Assembly: GCA_011037195.1 (NCBI GenBank)
Contig: JAAEAF010001100.1
Coordinates: forward strand, 18,212-82,211
Length of the DNA: 64,000 nt
DNA from: Triatoma infestans
Taxonomy: Eukaryota; Arthropoda; Insecta; Hemiptera; Reduviidae
Reading direction: 5' to 3'
The position numbers and the translations under genes are program-made. Under the pieces are notes generated by a model that worked only from the letters and a program-made list of their open reading frames with translations, did no database searches and was not told where the DNA came from. Below, one piece after another: positions 1 to 10,415 of this stretch (positions are counted from its first letter, which is position 1; each line of letters begins with the position of its first letter).

Positions 1-700
1 AAAAATGTTACCAACGTTTTAGAGGCAGGAACAAATTACCAATACTTCTTTTCTTCGTTGATGTCTGTAATCAAGATGCTGACAAATATTCTGTCAGTAA
101 CAATGGATATTACCCCATCAATTGATAAACTTCTGGCCACTTACGCATAGGACTTAACAAAGACGCTACCATAGCATTCTCACAATCGCAAAACTATCTA
201 ACATCTCAAATTCTGGAAGGCCAAAATTAATGAAACGAAATGTACTCAAATAACAAACACCCTTAGACAGATGTCTGTGTACATTAACAATACACCCATA
301 CCTCACCAGGAAGATATTCGTCAACTTGGACTATATTTAGATAAACGCCTTTCTTGTAACATTCACGGAACGAAAACCTGTCAAGCCGAAAACTAGACAC
401 CTTCGTGTTAAACGTTGCTCGATCTAAATTAGACATGAAAGACAAAGTTCACCTTTACCAATCCATGAGACCAACATGAAAATACGGACTGCAACTCTGG
501 GCAACTGCAAAACTGACTCACACTAAACGGATATAAGCCATCACAATCCCGATCCCGCAATGTCACAAACTAAGTTGCAAACACGTTACAAGCTGACCTA
601 AACATCACATTCGTACACAACCTAACACAACAACTTTACAAAAGTTACCACAACAAACTAGGCACACACAACAACCCAACAACATCCACTAAGACGTTCT
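1..700 (+). pseudogene. Jockey-like LINE reverse transcriptase fragment
   Basis: Conceptual translation in shifting frames gives a Jockey-clade pattern. It contains a stretch like KINETKCTQITNTLRQ, then VYINNTPIPHQEDIRQLGLY and LDKRLSC, and further on YGLQLWATAK. These correspond to the region after the catalytic domain and the thumb of non-LTR reverse transcriptases, where K-C-S/T-x-F-x-LR and the LG-hxhD block are typical. Stops and frameshifts occur throughout and no open frame spans it, so it is an old, non-functional copy cut by the window edge on its 5' side. Clade assignment rests on remembered motif pattern only. Confidence 0.6.
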
Positions 701-929
701 CCCTGATCTTACCTCCCAGATATCTCAAACGCCACTGGCCAAGGGACTCCTTCTATCAGAGGAAGAGGAGTAAACAGCCCAGGAAGCGTGGTATTGGCCA
801 CTTCTTTCAAGCCAGATTCAATCAATGAGCGTATTTACTTATTGCATCTTCTTTGGCAGATTATAAATAATATAAATACAAGTTAAAAATAACTAAATAA
901 TTTACAGAAATGGTACTTTAGAGAAAAGC

Positions 930-1215
930 CTAACGACACCCCTTTACAAGAACCATTTTCAATGAATTTTTCAGGCAAAATGTATAAAAAAGGATAAAAG
1001 TTATGGCTCTTTATATGTGTAGTTAATATTCTGAGTTTAAGTAAATCATTGGAGCCATTTTCAAGAAAATAGTTGAACACACACACCCACACGTACACAG
1101 AAGATTCTAAAAACCACTTTTTCTGATTAGGGAACCCCGGAAACGTGGATTTTCGATAAAATCGCGATATCGAAAATTTGATCCGATCACAGCAGTTAGA
1201 AATAGTGAAAAGCAT
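930..1215 (+). repeat. DR1 dispersed repeat, copy 1
   Basis: Shares ordered blocks with copies at 33330, 60085, 62205, 63098 (reverse) and 63590: a 'ttggagccattttc' block, a CA-rich tract with 'cacacgtacac', 'ctaaaaaccactttt', 'ggaaacgtgga' and an 'aaaatttgatccgatc' end. The open frame on its minus strand is a shadow. It is non-coding and of unknown class. Confidence 0.65.
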
Positions 1216-2250
1216 TTTTCAAAAATTAATTAAAAAAAAGTTAATTAAAACCTAATTTATACATGGACAGTAATCTACTAATCTAAAATAGAAGCAATGG
1301 CTGTGCTGTTGAATTTCTATTTAATGGTACAGCTTGGGTATAACCGCACTTTAGTAATCTAACTTTGGACCAAGAAACCAAAGCCCTTCTATAGTTGTAA
1401 CATCAGTTCAGTCAATCTTGGTTTTAACCCTGTCCAGTTTTCATTCCAACTCCCTACCATTCTTACTTAAACATCCACACAAACAAATAACCACACAGAC
1501 ACATATACAAACACTCAATGTTCTCCCTCACAAATCCTCCAAAAACCCCCATTCCCTTCTTTTCTCACCAACTTAATGGCAGGACCTTTATCATTAAGGC
1601 GGGTTGAATAGTTTGGGAAAATAAGGGCAGTTGCTTGACTTCCTATCGGATAGTCTTCCGACCCCTAACCTTTTGACCGACCTCTTATACTACTAAATAC
1701 ATCTTGTCTTATCTAACAGGGTCTATAATGAAAGAAAGTTAAAACCTGTCAACAAATGCGACATCACTGAGTAAGAACCAAAAGAAAAGTTTTTAGCAAA
1801 TAATCTGTTGTGTGAGTTTAGTTTTCATTTCACCCACGGAATCTGATTGATAGAAAAGAGTTTCCGATCAAAAATTCGTTTACCTGAAGAGTAACTTTTC
1901 GAAAGGGTTTTCGGAGATTTCTTTTTGCATTTTTCTCGTAGACTATTTCCAAACTTTTCATTAAATATTATTTTCATTAAAATTCGCTAGCTATATATAG
2001 ACCAATCATTTTTATTTGAAACATTATTATGGAGAAATTTATTTTAAGGGAGTCCTGGGGGAACTGAACCAATAAATGTTAGTTTGTTGGGGTTGTTAGT
2101 TGCGGTGGCTGATGGTTTGCAATGCAACCACCAACTACAGGAAGCTCTTTAAAAACCAACAATTATTATAATGTATAATTCGCTGATCAATATTTAGTAA
2201 ACAATCCAATTTTGAAGAACAATGTGTCAATTGTAATTATAATAATTTTT
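1216..2250. other. No recognisable gene
   Basis: AT-rich sequence without a usable reading frame. 1880-1970 resembles the first block of DR1 in reverse orientation ('tttttctcgtagactatttcc'). Nothing else is recognised. Confidence 0.5.
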
Positions 2251-3012
2251 TTTTATTTGGCTTTAGTTTGGATACTATTAGCCAGAACAAAAGTTAAAAA
2301 TATACAAATTTAAAGAAAATTATATTCTATTTCATATTTACATGAGGTGTTTTTTTATTTTTGTTTTTACCATAAAATATAGCGGAATTCATTTATACTC
2401 TTCAACTATGTTTTTAATAAATTTAACTAATTCTTTATATACTCGGAAGTTTTTACTTTCAAGGATGTCTATATAGTTATAGTTTTTCGGAAAGGAAATA
2501 TTTATTTTATCTAACATAGATTTTCTTAAATTATCAAATTTTTTACAGATCATGACGGTGTGTTCCATATCTTCTGTCTTATTGCGTACTGTACATAATG
2601 GAGAATCAGTCTGTCCTATTTTATGGAGATATTGTCTACATACAAAGTGACTAGCGCGTAGTCTGTTAATAATTGTAGTGAAATGTTTACTATTGTCAGT
2701 ATGTTTGTACCAAGGTCTCATAGTTATAGTTGGATTAATACTTTTGTAAAATCGGCGCTTATCTGAAGTTGTGTACTGTCTTTGCCATTGCTGTTTACTT
2801 TTATTCTAATGTGACTTTTAAAAGCTGAATGTGGTAGTTTTAGATTCATTAATGACCCTGTTATTGCTGCTTCTTTGGCATAGAATCCACTATTTCATTC
2901 CCCTCAATGCCGCAATGTGCCTTGCTCCAAGCAAAACACACTGACTCCCCTCCTTTAATTTTAATATTGTTTTTATTATGTTAATTATTATAATATTATT
3001 ATACTTTTTATT

Positions 3013-3026
3013 AGATTTCAATTTAT
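3013..3026. repeat. Target-site duplication, left copy
   Basis: AGATTTCAATTTAT, repeated exactly at 3239-3252. The two copies bracket the 212-bp hammerhead-bearing insertion. Confidence 0.8.
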
Positions 3027-3238
3027 GAAACAAAAATTTGTTGGCTTATTGACCAATTCGAGGTAAAAAAACAAAAGTAATTTTTAATTGTTTTTAATAG
3101 CTAAAAAGTTCGACGTATCGGCAAACTTTGTTTGCCTTCTTCAGGAAGAATACAAAAAAAGAAAAATTATAACACCAAATAAAAACAATACATAAGTGTG
3201 ATTACTGTGGGACTGCTAAGTCTGTAATTTCAATTTTC
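3027..3238 (-). mobile_element. 212-bp hammerhead-bearing insertion
   Basis: A short non-coding insertion inside the RNase H coding part of the LINE. It is bracketed by an exact 14-bp duplication (3013-3026 and 3239-3252), and leaving it out rejoins the RNase H frame. Its only recognisable content is a hammerhead-ribozyme-like motif on the minus strand at 3107-3150. It has no ORF and no clear poly(A) end. Penelope-like elements are known to carry hammerhead motifs in their terminal repeats. This could therefore be a heavily truncated Penelope end or a small non-autonomous retroelement using the same machinery. The second option is my inference. Confidence 0.65.
3107..3150 (-). ncRNA. Hammerhead-ribozyme-like motif (core slightly altered)
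   Basis: On the minus strand: core CTGAAGA (complement of 3138-3144), one spare A, then a perfect 7-bp stem II (GGCAAAC at 3136-3130 pairing with GTTTGCC at 3126-3120) closed by AAA. GATA (3119-3116) follows where GAAA is expected, then CGTC, and TTC/GAA can form the base of stem I. This matches the type I hammerhead layout with a minimal stem III, as seen in Penelope-type elements. The A-to-T change in the GAAA core probably lowers or abolishes cleavage. Confidence 0.55.
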
Positions 3239-3252
3239 AGATTTCAATTTAT
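3239..3252. repeat. Target-site duplication, right copy
   Basis: Exact second copy of the 14-bp sequence at 3013-3026. Confidence 0.8.
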
Positions 3253-3789
3253 ATAGAGCGCTTATAGAATCTGAAATTATTAAGAATTTTGATGCTGATA
3301 AATATTCTAGGTATTTAAGTGCTTCTCAGATCGCCACCAGCTCCGCCGTAAATATCGAAGCGTAGGTAAGCCATCTGTAAAGCTTTCCAACTTTGGTTAC
3401 AGAATCATAAAATGCACAGCCCACAATTTCATTCGTCTTAGAACCGTCAGTAAATATATTGTAACTGTCTGAGGGCATTTTTTAATTTCATCATTAAAAA
3501 CTGAATTACGTTTTGCTGTCGGTAATAACAAAAAGTTCTAAAAACCAAATATTAAGAGAAATATTTATTATTGAATGGAAATTAACAGTAAATATGGGTA
3601 AATTATCACTAGTGTACATCATCTCTTTTAAATATACATTATCTCTGAGACTGATGGCTAACGGAGGTGATATCTTATGTTTCCAATAGTTATGTGTCAA
3701 GTCTTTGAAATTTAGTTGTCGAACTAGAGTATACATTTCAGAGTCACTAGAGGCTAACTTCAAAAAAAATCTGTCTGTCAACATCTAAG

Positions 3790-4964
3790 TTTCATAGGTA
3801 ATTCACCGCCTCTGCATGCAAAACATCTATCAGCGTACTCCGCAAATAGCCTAGACATAACCTAAGGCACTTATTTTGAATAATTTCTAATTTTTTCAAG
3901 GTAGTTTTACGCACCTGACCATAGAATTGACAACACCAATGGAGATTGCTGCGAATAGTAGCCCTGTAGAACATAAGTGAAACATTCGGATCAGCCCCCT
4001 CCATTTACAATGTGCAATTTTACGCAAGACATTAACATATTTTGACAGCTTATCTTCTAAGTTCTTTGCATGTTCCTTCCATGTCAAAGTTTTATCCCTA
4101 ATAAGGCCTAGGTATTTTACCGTCCTAACACATTTTATGTTATAATCACCTAGATTGACCGTGTCTCCGATAGGAAGTCTTCTTCTTGTGAACGGGCAGA
4201 TCACCGATTTGTTCTCCGATATGCTTAGACCCAATCCACTCACATATTTGTTTACTGCAGTCACGGAATTGTTCAAAGAATTGTTCATGTCAGCATGTCA
4301 TTATTTATGGAATACATTCAAATATCATCCGCATATTGCAATATTTGGGTTTCCGGATGAATTGTCTTTTCCAATTCGGATACGTAAATTGTGTATAGTA
4401 GTGGGCTGAGGATATCCCCTGGGGGTAATCCAATTCGTGCAATCTGTGGCCCAATTAATTCATTGTTAACTCGTAAATATATCTTCCTTTCATATATTAA
4501 CTTTATAATGTTAATAACGAAAGGTTGTGGGAGACCTATAGAAATCTACTATTGTAGAGAAGTGGTATTTGAATGTTATCATATGCTGAAGTAATATCCA
4601 AGAACACAGCCAGTACAGTTTTATTAGAAGTTAGGGATAGTTGTATATCAGTTACCAATTTACATAAGTTATGTTGGACAGATTTACTCTTTCTAAACCC
4701 ATAATGAGTTCTGGGGAGCACCCCCTCCCCTCCAGCCTCCATTCCATTCTATTTTTTATCATACGTTCCATAGTTTTCATAACGCATGAGGACAACGCTG
4801 TAGGCCTATAAGATGAGGCTTCATCTTGCGGCTTATTACTTTTTAAAATAGGTATAACTATATATTCTTTCCATTCTTCTGGAAATTCGCTACTTCGCCA
4901 AAAGCTATCATATAAATCTAAGAGAGCGTATTTTCCTAATGCTGGTATTTCTGATAATATTGAA
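3790..4964 (-). pseudogene. LINE reverse transcriptase, main part
   Basis: Continues the frame that starts beyond the Penelope insertion (9085-9480). Visible blocks include 'SSYRPTALSSCVMKTMERMI' (fingers), 'AVFLDITSAYDNIQI' (motif A, catalytic Asp), 'GLPPGDILSPLLYTIYVSEL' (motif B) and 'LQYADDI' (motif C, YADD). After these come 'KYLGLIRDKTLTWKEHAKN' and a thumb segment with 'LEIIQNKCLRLCLGY'. The order and spacing fit an ORF2 of the RNase H-bearing LINE groups. Several frame changes and in-frame stops break it. The extreme N-terminal RT part lies on the far side of the Penelope insertion. Confidence 0.75.
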
Positions 4965-4977
4965 TAATGAATCTGAT
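4965..4977. repeat. Target-site duplication of the Penelope composite, left
   Basis: TAATGAATCTGAT, repeated exactly at 9072-9084. Both copies lie in the host LINE RT coding sequence. Confidence 0.8.
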
Positions 4978-5049
4978 TTGTTGTGGTGGTTGGTTCTGCA
5001 GGCTGGAAAGCATCAGAGACATTTTCCGTGGTAGCCTGCTCCATTTTGT

Positions 5050-5095
5050 GGTCATCGACCGGTTTCGGGCGTTCGCCCATCTTCAGGATGCGTTC
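5050..5095 (-). ncRNA. Hammerhead ribozyme motif in Penelope 3' region, copy 1
   Basis: Same motif as at 8990-9038, read on the minus strand: CATC (5090-5087), CTGAAGA (5086-5080), stem II GGGC/GCCC, GAAA (5066-5063), CCGGTC (5062-5057), GATG (5056-5053). All core positions expected of a type I hammerhead are present, with one spare U before stem II. Confidence 0.7.
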
Positions 5096-5820
5096 TTCAG
5101 ACAGTGTGCCAACACAGACTCGTACAGAGACTTAGTTTCACACTAACTGAGGTGTATTCTTAAATACTAAACTCTTAAACTAGGTAAAGGGATGTGGCCA
5201 GATGGGTGGGAAAACACGTGTTTGGGTTGTTAAACGGCAAATTCTTTTCTTACAGTGGACGCGGGGGTCTAATCTTTAAACTCTGTTGTTGGAGGGAGAC
5301 TTACTTCACGATTAACTAACCAAAATATTAAGAATATACAAAAAATAAAAAATAAGATGCACAAAATAAATCTAAATAAAATTAAACAACGATTAAACTA
5401 ACATTTTAAAATTCATTCATTCATTTAAAACTGAACGATTTTTTATATAATTAAGTTAAGTTTTCCAGTTCCAAAGAATTAAGAAACTCCAGTCACTCTT
5501 TCACTTTTTCACGCAGCCCTCACATCCTCGCAAGCATGTATACCTAATTATGTTTTCTTATATAATTAAGTTTTTTATTATGCATCCCACAAACCATGTC
5601 ACATCATCACTCACATACATCATCCAAATACGCACCTTTTTTTTGAAATATATATATATGTAAACTAGTAAAGTTATATGTACATAATAGATTTAAAACT
5701 AAACCTAACCTTAAAATCTATTTAAGAACTATTTGTTGCGTGTGTAATTGTGTTTCTGTTGCTTTTGTGGGAAGAGTGTTCTGAATAATGGTTCACTAGC
5801 GAATTTTGTCTGTTCATTTA

Positions 5821-7545
5821 TTAAGTTTGTGTTTTGCGTTTATATATTTCGAGTTGTTGTACTATGTCAAGTCGTCGTGCTTTGTGGTCAGAGTGTATTA
5901 GTTTCATCGTGGTCGTTATGTCATCGGGTTTGTGTTTGTTAGTTTTTAGGTGATTGCCGTAATTTGAGTCAACTTTGTCGTATTTGTATGATCTGATGTG
6001 TTCGGTAAATCGTTCCTTGATTTTTCTGCCGGTCTGCCCCACGTAAATGTTGTCACAGTCCGGGCATTTCAACTCGTAGACCCCACTGCTGTCATACACG
6101 TCAGTGAACTCGGTACGAGTGCGGAGTTTGTTGCCCAATTTGTTGTTTGTCCGGAAGGATGTCTTAATGCCCAGTTTTTTGAAAAAATTTGTGAGTTTGT
6201 AACGTGTGGCTTCCAAAATATGTGAATGTGGCGAATTTGTCTGCTGTTTCTTTGTCAGTCCTATTTCGGTGGTGTGGTTCGTTTTTGAGGAGTTTATTAA
6301 CTATGTTTGTATTGTACCCGTTGTTTTCAGCTATTTTGTAGATTGTCTGCAATTCTTGTGTGTGGTTCGCGGGTGTGAGGGGTGTGTATTTAAGTCTGTT
6401 CGTTAGGTGTCTAAGTGCAGCTAGCTTGTGTTGGGTGGGGTGGTTGGAATTGTGCGGTATGATAGCATCCGATGTAGTTGCTTTTCTGTATATTCCGTAC
6501 TCTATTTTATGGTCGGTTCTTGTGAGTTTCATGTCCAAGAAGTTGAGGGTGTTGTTCGTTTCTTTTTCGTATGTGAATTTTATTTTCTTGTTTATGTTTT
6601 TAAGGTACTGTACTATTTTGTCTAAGTCTATGTCGTTTTGCAATATGAGGAATAAATCGTCCACGTATCGTGCATAAAACGTTACGCCGAACTCCTCTTT
6701 CAGTTTGGGTACGTAAGTTTCCTCCATGTTTTGTATAAATATTTCTGATAGTATGGCCGATGTGGGGTGCCCCATTCCCAGTCCGTCGGTAGCGAGGTAG
6801 AACTTGTTGTTAAATCAAAAGTAGTTTTGTGTCGTTGTGGTTTGTACCAAGTTCGTGAGTTGGCGGACGAATTGCATGGATTCTTCTCGTTCCAACTTCT
6901 GTTTCATTAAGTCCAGTGTGTCCGTGATTGGTATGGAGGTGTATAGGTTGGTAATGTCAAGGGACAGCAAACGGGAATTGGGGGTGAGTTTTATATTTTC
7001 TGTTAACTGGATTAGGTGTTGTGTGTTTCTTATATTGTAAGTGTCATTTAGTTTTACTTTGTTTTTTATTACCGCTGCCAGATGCTGTGTCAACTTGTAT
7101 GCTGGTGCCGTTGTGTAGTTTACGACGGGTCTGATGGGAATATTGGGTTTGTGTATTTTTGGGGGTGCGTTTAGAATGGGTGCTGCGGGGTTCATGCAAG
7201 TATATTTGAAGGCTTCGCGGGGTGGTATTACTAGTGTTGCGTTCTTTATAGCAGTTTTTACTTGTTGTTGGAAGTTTTTTGTTGGGTCCTTTTTGAGTTG
7301 TGTATATGTATTGTTGTTTATGAATTCTAGGGTTTTGTTTACGTAGTCGTCGTGTGTCATTATTATCGTGCTGTTGTTCCCTTTGTCGGCTTTTGTGATT
7401 ATAAGGTTATTATCTTTGAGTTTTTTCCGTATTCTACCGGCAGTTCTTTCTTCTTGTCCGTCTGTGTTACTGTGCGTTTGTTGTTTCTGTAAGTCTTTTG
7501 TTATGTTTGCGGCGATATAGCGAGCGTGTTCCTGTTCACCGTGTG
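5821..7545 (-). pseudogene. Penelope-like reverse transcriptase with GIY-YIG endonuclease, copy 1
   Basis: N-terminal sequence is missing. Visible in order are 'NNLIITKADKGN' (a Penelope RT block), 'LLSLDITNLYTSIPI' (motif A), 'GLGMGHPTSAILSEIFIQ' (motif B), 'FYARYVDDLFLIL' (motif C, YVDD), 'LNFLDMKL', and then the GIY-YIG endonuclease 'GVYELKCPDCDNIYVGQTGR' followed by 'ERFTEHIRSYK'. The Cys pair in 'CPDC' is typical of the Penelope GIY-YIG. An in-frame TGA lies just before motif B. A 1-nt insertion near 6200 shifts the frame between RT and endonuclease, and comparison with the plus-strand copy, which lacks it, shows this directly. Another indel truncates the C-terminus after KRKTQT. The element copies itself by target-primed reverse transcription, and this copy is inactive. 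Confidence 0.85.
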
Positions 7546-7557
7546 GTAGTAAAGTTA

Positions 7558-8325
7558 AAACTCATAAGAACCGACCATAAAATAGAGTACGGAATATACA
7601 GAAAAGCAACTACATCGGATGCTATCATACCGCACAATTCCAACCACCCCACCCAACACAAACTAGCTGCACTTAGACACCGAACGAACAGACTTAAATA
7701 CACACCCCTCACACCCGCGAACCACACACAAGAATTGCAGACAATCTACAAAATAGCTGAAAACAATGGGTACAATACAAACATCGTTAATAAACTCCTC
7801 AAAAACGAACCACACCACCGAAATAGGACTGACAAAAAAACAGCAGACAAATTCGCCACATTCACATATATTGGAAGCCACACGTACAAACTCACAAATT
7901 TTTTCAAAAAACTGGGCATTAAGACATCCTTCCGGACAAACAACAAATTAGACAAAAAACTCCGCACTCGTACCGAGTTCACTGACGTGTATGACAGCAG
8001 TGGGGTCTACGAGTTGAAGTGCCCAGACTGTGACAACATTTACGTGGGGCAGACCGGCAGAAAAATCAAGGAACGATTTACCGAACACATCAGATCATAC
8101 AAATACGACAAAGTTGACTCAAATTACGCCAATCACCTAAAAACTAACAAACACAAACCCGATGACATAACGACCACGATGAAACTAATACACTGTGGCC
8201 ACAAAGGACGACGACTTGACATAGTAGAACAACTCGAAATATATAAACGAAAAACACAAAACCTAATAAATGAACAGACAAAATTTGCTAGTGAACCATT
8301 ATTCAGAACACTCTTCCCACAATAG
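7558..8325 (+). pseudogene. Penelope-like RT end plus GIY-YIG endonuclease, copy 2 (5'-truncated)
   Basis: One open frame without stops, but it lacks all catalytic RT motifs. It begins in the block after motif C ('IRTDHKIEYGIYRKAT') and runs through the linker into an intact GIY-YIG module ('SSGVYELKCPDCDNIYVGQT', 'GRKIKERFTEHI') and a complete C-terminus ending FRTLFPQ. It differs from copy 1 at a few sites (for example R for L in RHRTNR, KK for KE) and does not carry the frameshifts of copy 1. Codons upstream of 7558 come from the junction between copies, so no natural start codon is visible. Confidence 0.8.
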
Positions 8326-8989
8326 CAACAGAAACACAATTACACACGCAACAAATAGTTCTTAAATAGATTTTAAGGTTAGGTTTAGTTTTAAATCTAC
8401 TATGTACATATAACTTTACTAGTTTACATATATATATATTTAAAAAAAAAAAAAGGTGCGTATTTGGATGATGTATGTGAGTGATGATGTGACATGGTTT
8501 GTGGGATGCATAATAAAAAACTTAATTATATAAAAAAACATAATTAGGTATACATGCTTGCGAGGATGTGAGGGTTGCGTGAAAAAGTGAAAGAATGACT
8601 GGAATTTCTTAATTCTTTGGAACTGGAAAAATTAACTTAATTATACAAAAAATCGTTCAGTTTTAAACGAATGAATGAATTTTAAAATGTTAGTTTAATC
8701 GTTGTTTAATTTTATTTAGATTTATTTTGTGTATCTTATTTTATTTTTTGTATATTCTTAATATTTTGGTTAGTTAATTGTGAATTAAGTCTCCCTCCAA
8801 CAACAGAGTTTAAAGATTAGACCCCCGCGTCCACTGTAAGAAAAGAATTTGCCCTTTAACAACCCAAACACGTGTTTTCCCACCCATCTGGCCACATCCC
8901 TTTACCTAGTTTGAGTTTAGTATTTAAGAATACACCTCAGTTAGTGTGAAACTAAGTCTCTGTACGAGTCTGTGTTGGCACACTGTCTG

Positions 8990-9038
8990 AAGAACGCATC
9001 CTGAAGATGGGCGAACGCCCGAAACCGGTCGATGACCA
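8990..9038 (+). ncRNA. Hammerhead ribozyme motif in Penelope 3' region, copy 2
   Basis: Stem I pairs CATC (8997-9000) with GATG (9031-9034). The core CTGAAGA is at 9001-9007 with a spare U at 9008. Stem II pairs GGGC (9009-9012) with GCCC (9017-9020) around GAAC. GAAA is at 9021-9024, and CCGGTC (9025-9030) forms a minimal stem III with C17 at 9030, so the predicted cut is between 9030 and 9031. Penelope-like elements are known to carry such ribozymes. The very short stem III suggests activity would need a dimer or partner strand. Confidence 0.7.
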
Positions 9039-9071
9039 CAAAATGAAGCAGGCTACCACGGAAAATGTCTC

Positions 9072-9084
9072 TAATGAATCTGAT
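9072..9084. repeat. Target-site duplication of the Penelope composite, right
   Basis: Exact second copy of the 13-bp sequence at 4965-4977. Beyond it the host LINE resumes. Confidence 0.8.
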
Positions 9085-9192
9085 CTTTACCCGGACTAGA
9101 ATTATTGTTCTGTTTAAGAGCGTAAGATAATTCATTATAGGAAAATAATTTTAAGAGCGGATGGTCATTTTCTGTCGAGTTATGTGGGGATT

Positions 9193-9233
9193 TTAATGCT
9201 TGAGACGAATTTGGACTCGTCTCAAGCATTAAG
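9193..9233. repeat. Perfect 16-bp inverted repeat in LINE coding sequence
   Basis: TTAATGCTTGAGACGA (9193-9208) is exactly complementary to TCGTCTCAAGCATTAA (9218-9233) with a 9-nt loop. It lies within the RT N-terminal coding part of the LINE, where it still translates plausibly (LMLETSPNSSQALK). Confidence 0.7.
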
Positions 9234-9487
9234 TTAATACAATTTTGGGCTATAGGAGGTGAGAATTTATTTAAAAGATCATATGTCCATTCTCCTTTTA
9301 CAATTGGGGGGGGGGTATTGATAGAGATGTTTTTAATTGTTTTAACCTGTGACCATATTGTTTTAATTGCAGTATTTCTATTTAATGTAGAACAGAATTT
9401 GTGCCATGATTCTTTTTTAGCTTTTTAATTATTTTTATAGCTATTGCAGTATGTATTTTAAGATTTAAAAAAATGATCTAAACGCAT

Positions 9488-10415
9488 TTATTGTTTGTAT
9501 GCGTTGTAAGCTAATTTTCTTTGGTTAATAGCAGTCAGACATTCAGCATTCCACCAAGGTTTATTTTGTTGAGTTTTATTGTAAGGAATTCTAGTTTTAT
9601 ATTGTGGTATAGATATTTCACTCGACCTATTGATGGCTGAATTAAAATTATTATATTGTATATTTTCTATATTGCTTAAATGTATACCCATTAAATAGCT
9701 GCAGTCAGTCCAATTAGCTCTATTTTCCATATTTTCCCAGAAGTGAATTGCACTATGGGAACGCAACAATTTTCCGCCTGAATAAATGATAGGAACGTGA
9801 TCGGATCCCATCGGGTCGTCAAGGGTGAACCACTTGAACATCGGACTGATGTCAGCTGACAAACAGTTATATCCACTGTCGATTTATTTATTATGAAGTA
9901 TGTTTCACCAGTGTAGCAGATCCGTCATTAAGGTAAACTAAATCGTTATCCTCTAAAACGTCCAAAAATACCCGACCCTTATTATCATTGTAACTGGAAC
10001 CAAATGCAGTGTGATGTACATTAAAATCCCCACCTAAAAATACAAGAATAGGGAATACTTTTGATAAGAGAATCCCATTTCTGATAAGGAATGTTATTAT
10101 CCGGTGGATTATAACAGGAGCTATTGAAATGTAATTATTTTCATCGGAAGGGATAGATATACCTACAATATTAACGCTATTTATTTTAATTAAGTTAAAT
10201 AACTGTTTGAACGGTATAGATTTATGTATTAATATAGCGGTTCCAGCCTTGCCATCTTTAGGTGAATGAGCTACAATATTATAATTAGTAAATTTTACTT
10301 AGTATTAGGTTTTAGCCAAGTTTCAGAAATTACTATTTTGCTAATATATTTCTAAAGAACCTTTATTTCTAAAAATACTTGTCGCATTCCATAGTAATAT
10401 ATGTAAAGACCGCAT
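9488..10415 (-). pseudogene. LINE endonuclease domain
   Basis: Belongs to the LINE of 2250-10440. In translation there are, in order, 'ISETWLKP' (family glutamate block), 'GGDFNVHHTAFGS' (the GDFN catalytic block) and 'DPMGSDHVPI' (the SDH block). After these comes 'KPWWNAECLTAI', the usual WWN-C linker between endonuclease and reverse transcriptase. These are the landmarks of the exonuclease-endonuclease-phosphatase fold that nicks target DNA in I, R1 and Jockey groups. The first part (9870-10410) is broken by stops and frameshifts. The 124-codon stretch ending at 9488 is open. Confidence 0.75.

Larger units (their letters stand above)
2389..3505 (-). pseudogene. LINE RNase H and C-terminal Cys/His finger
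   Basis: The RNase H part reads 'NIFTDGSKTNEIVGCAFYDS' (first Asp), 'IFTAELVAI' (Glu) and 'LIISDSISALYKL' (second Asp). Beyond the 3027-3238 insertion it continues to 'WSKAHCGIEGNEIVDS', the usual W-KAH-GI-GNE-D end of LINE RNase H. The C-terminal 110 codons (2389-2721) hold 'ASHFVCRQYLHKIGQ' and a Cys/His cluster 'CTVRN..MEHTVMIC', the finger found at the end of I and R1 type ORF2s. A frameshift lies near 2900. The 3' untranslated tail runs to about 2250 and ends A-rich. Confidence 0.75.
4978..9071. mobile_element. Penelope-like element, two copies head to head
   Basis: Two closely similar Penelope-like copies in opposite orientation meet near 7546-7558. The minus-strand copy (4978 to about 7545) holds most of the RT plus GIY-YIG. 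The plus-strand copy (about 7558 to 9071) is more strongly 5'-truncated and holds the end of RT plus GIY-YIG. Each has a ~750-bp 3' region ending in a hammerhead motif. The whole 4.1 kb sits between exact 13-bp duplications in a LINE, so it appears to have entered as one event. Penelope-like elements are known for such partly inverted, terminally repeated arrangements. The left copy extends about 40 bp further at its 3' end than the right one. Confidence 0.85.

Noticed and set aside
7134..7982. Overlapping open frames opposite the Penelope ORFs
   Set aside because: They are antisense shadows. Only the strand with RT and GIY-YIG motifs shows protein conservation between the two copies.
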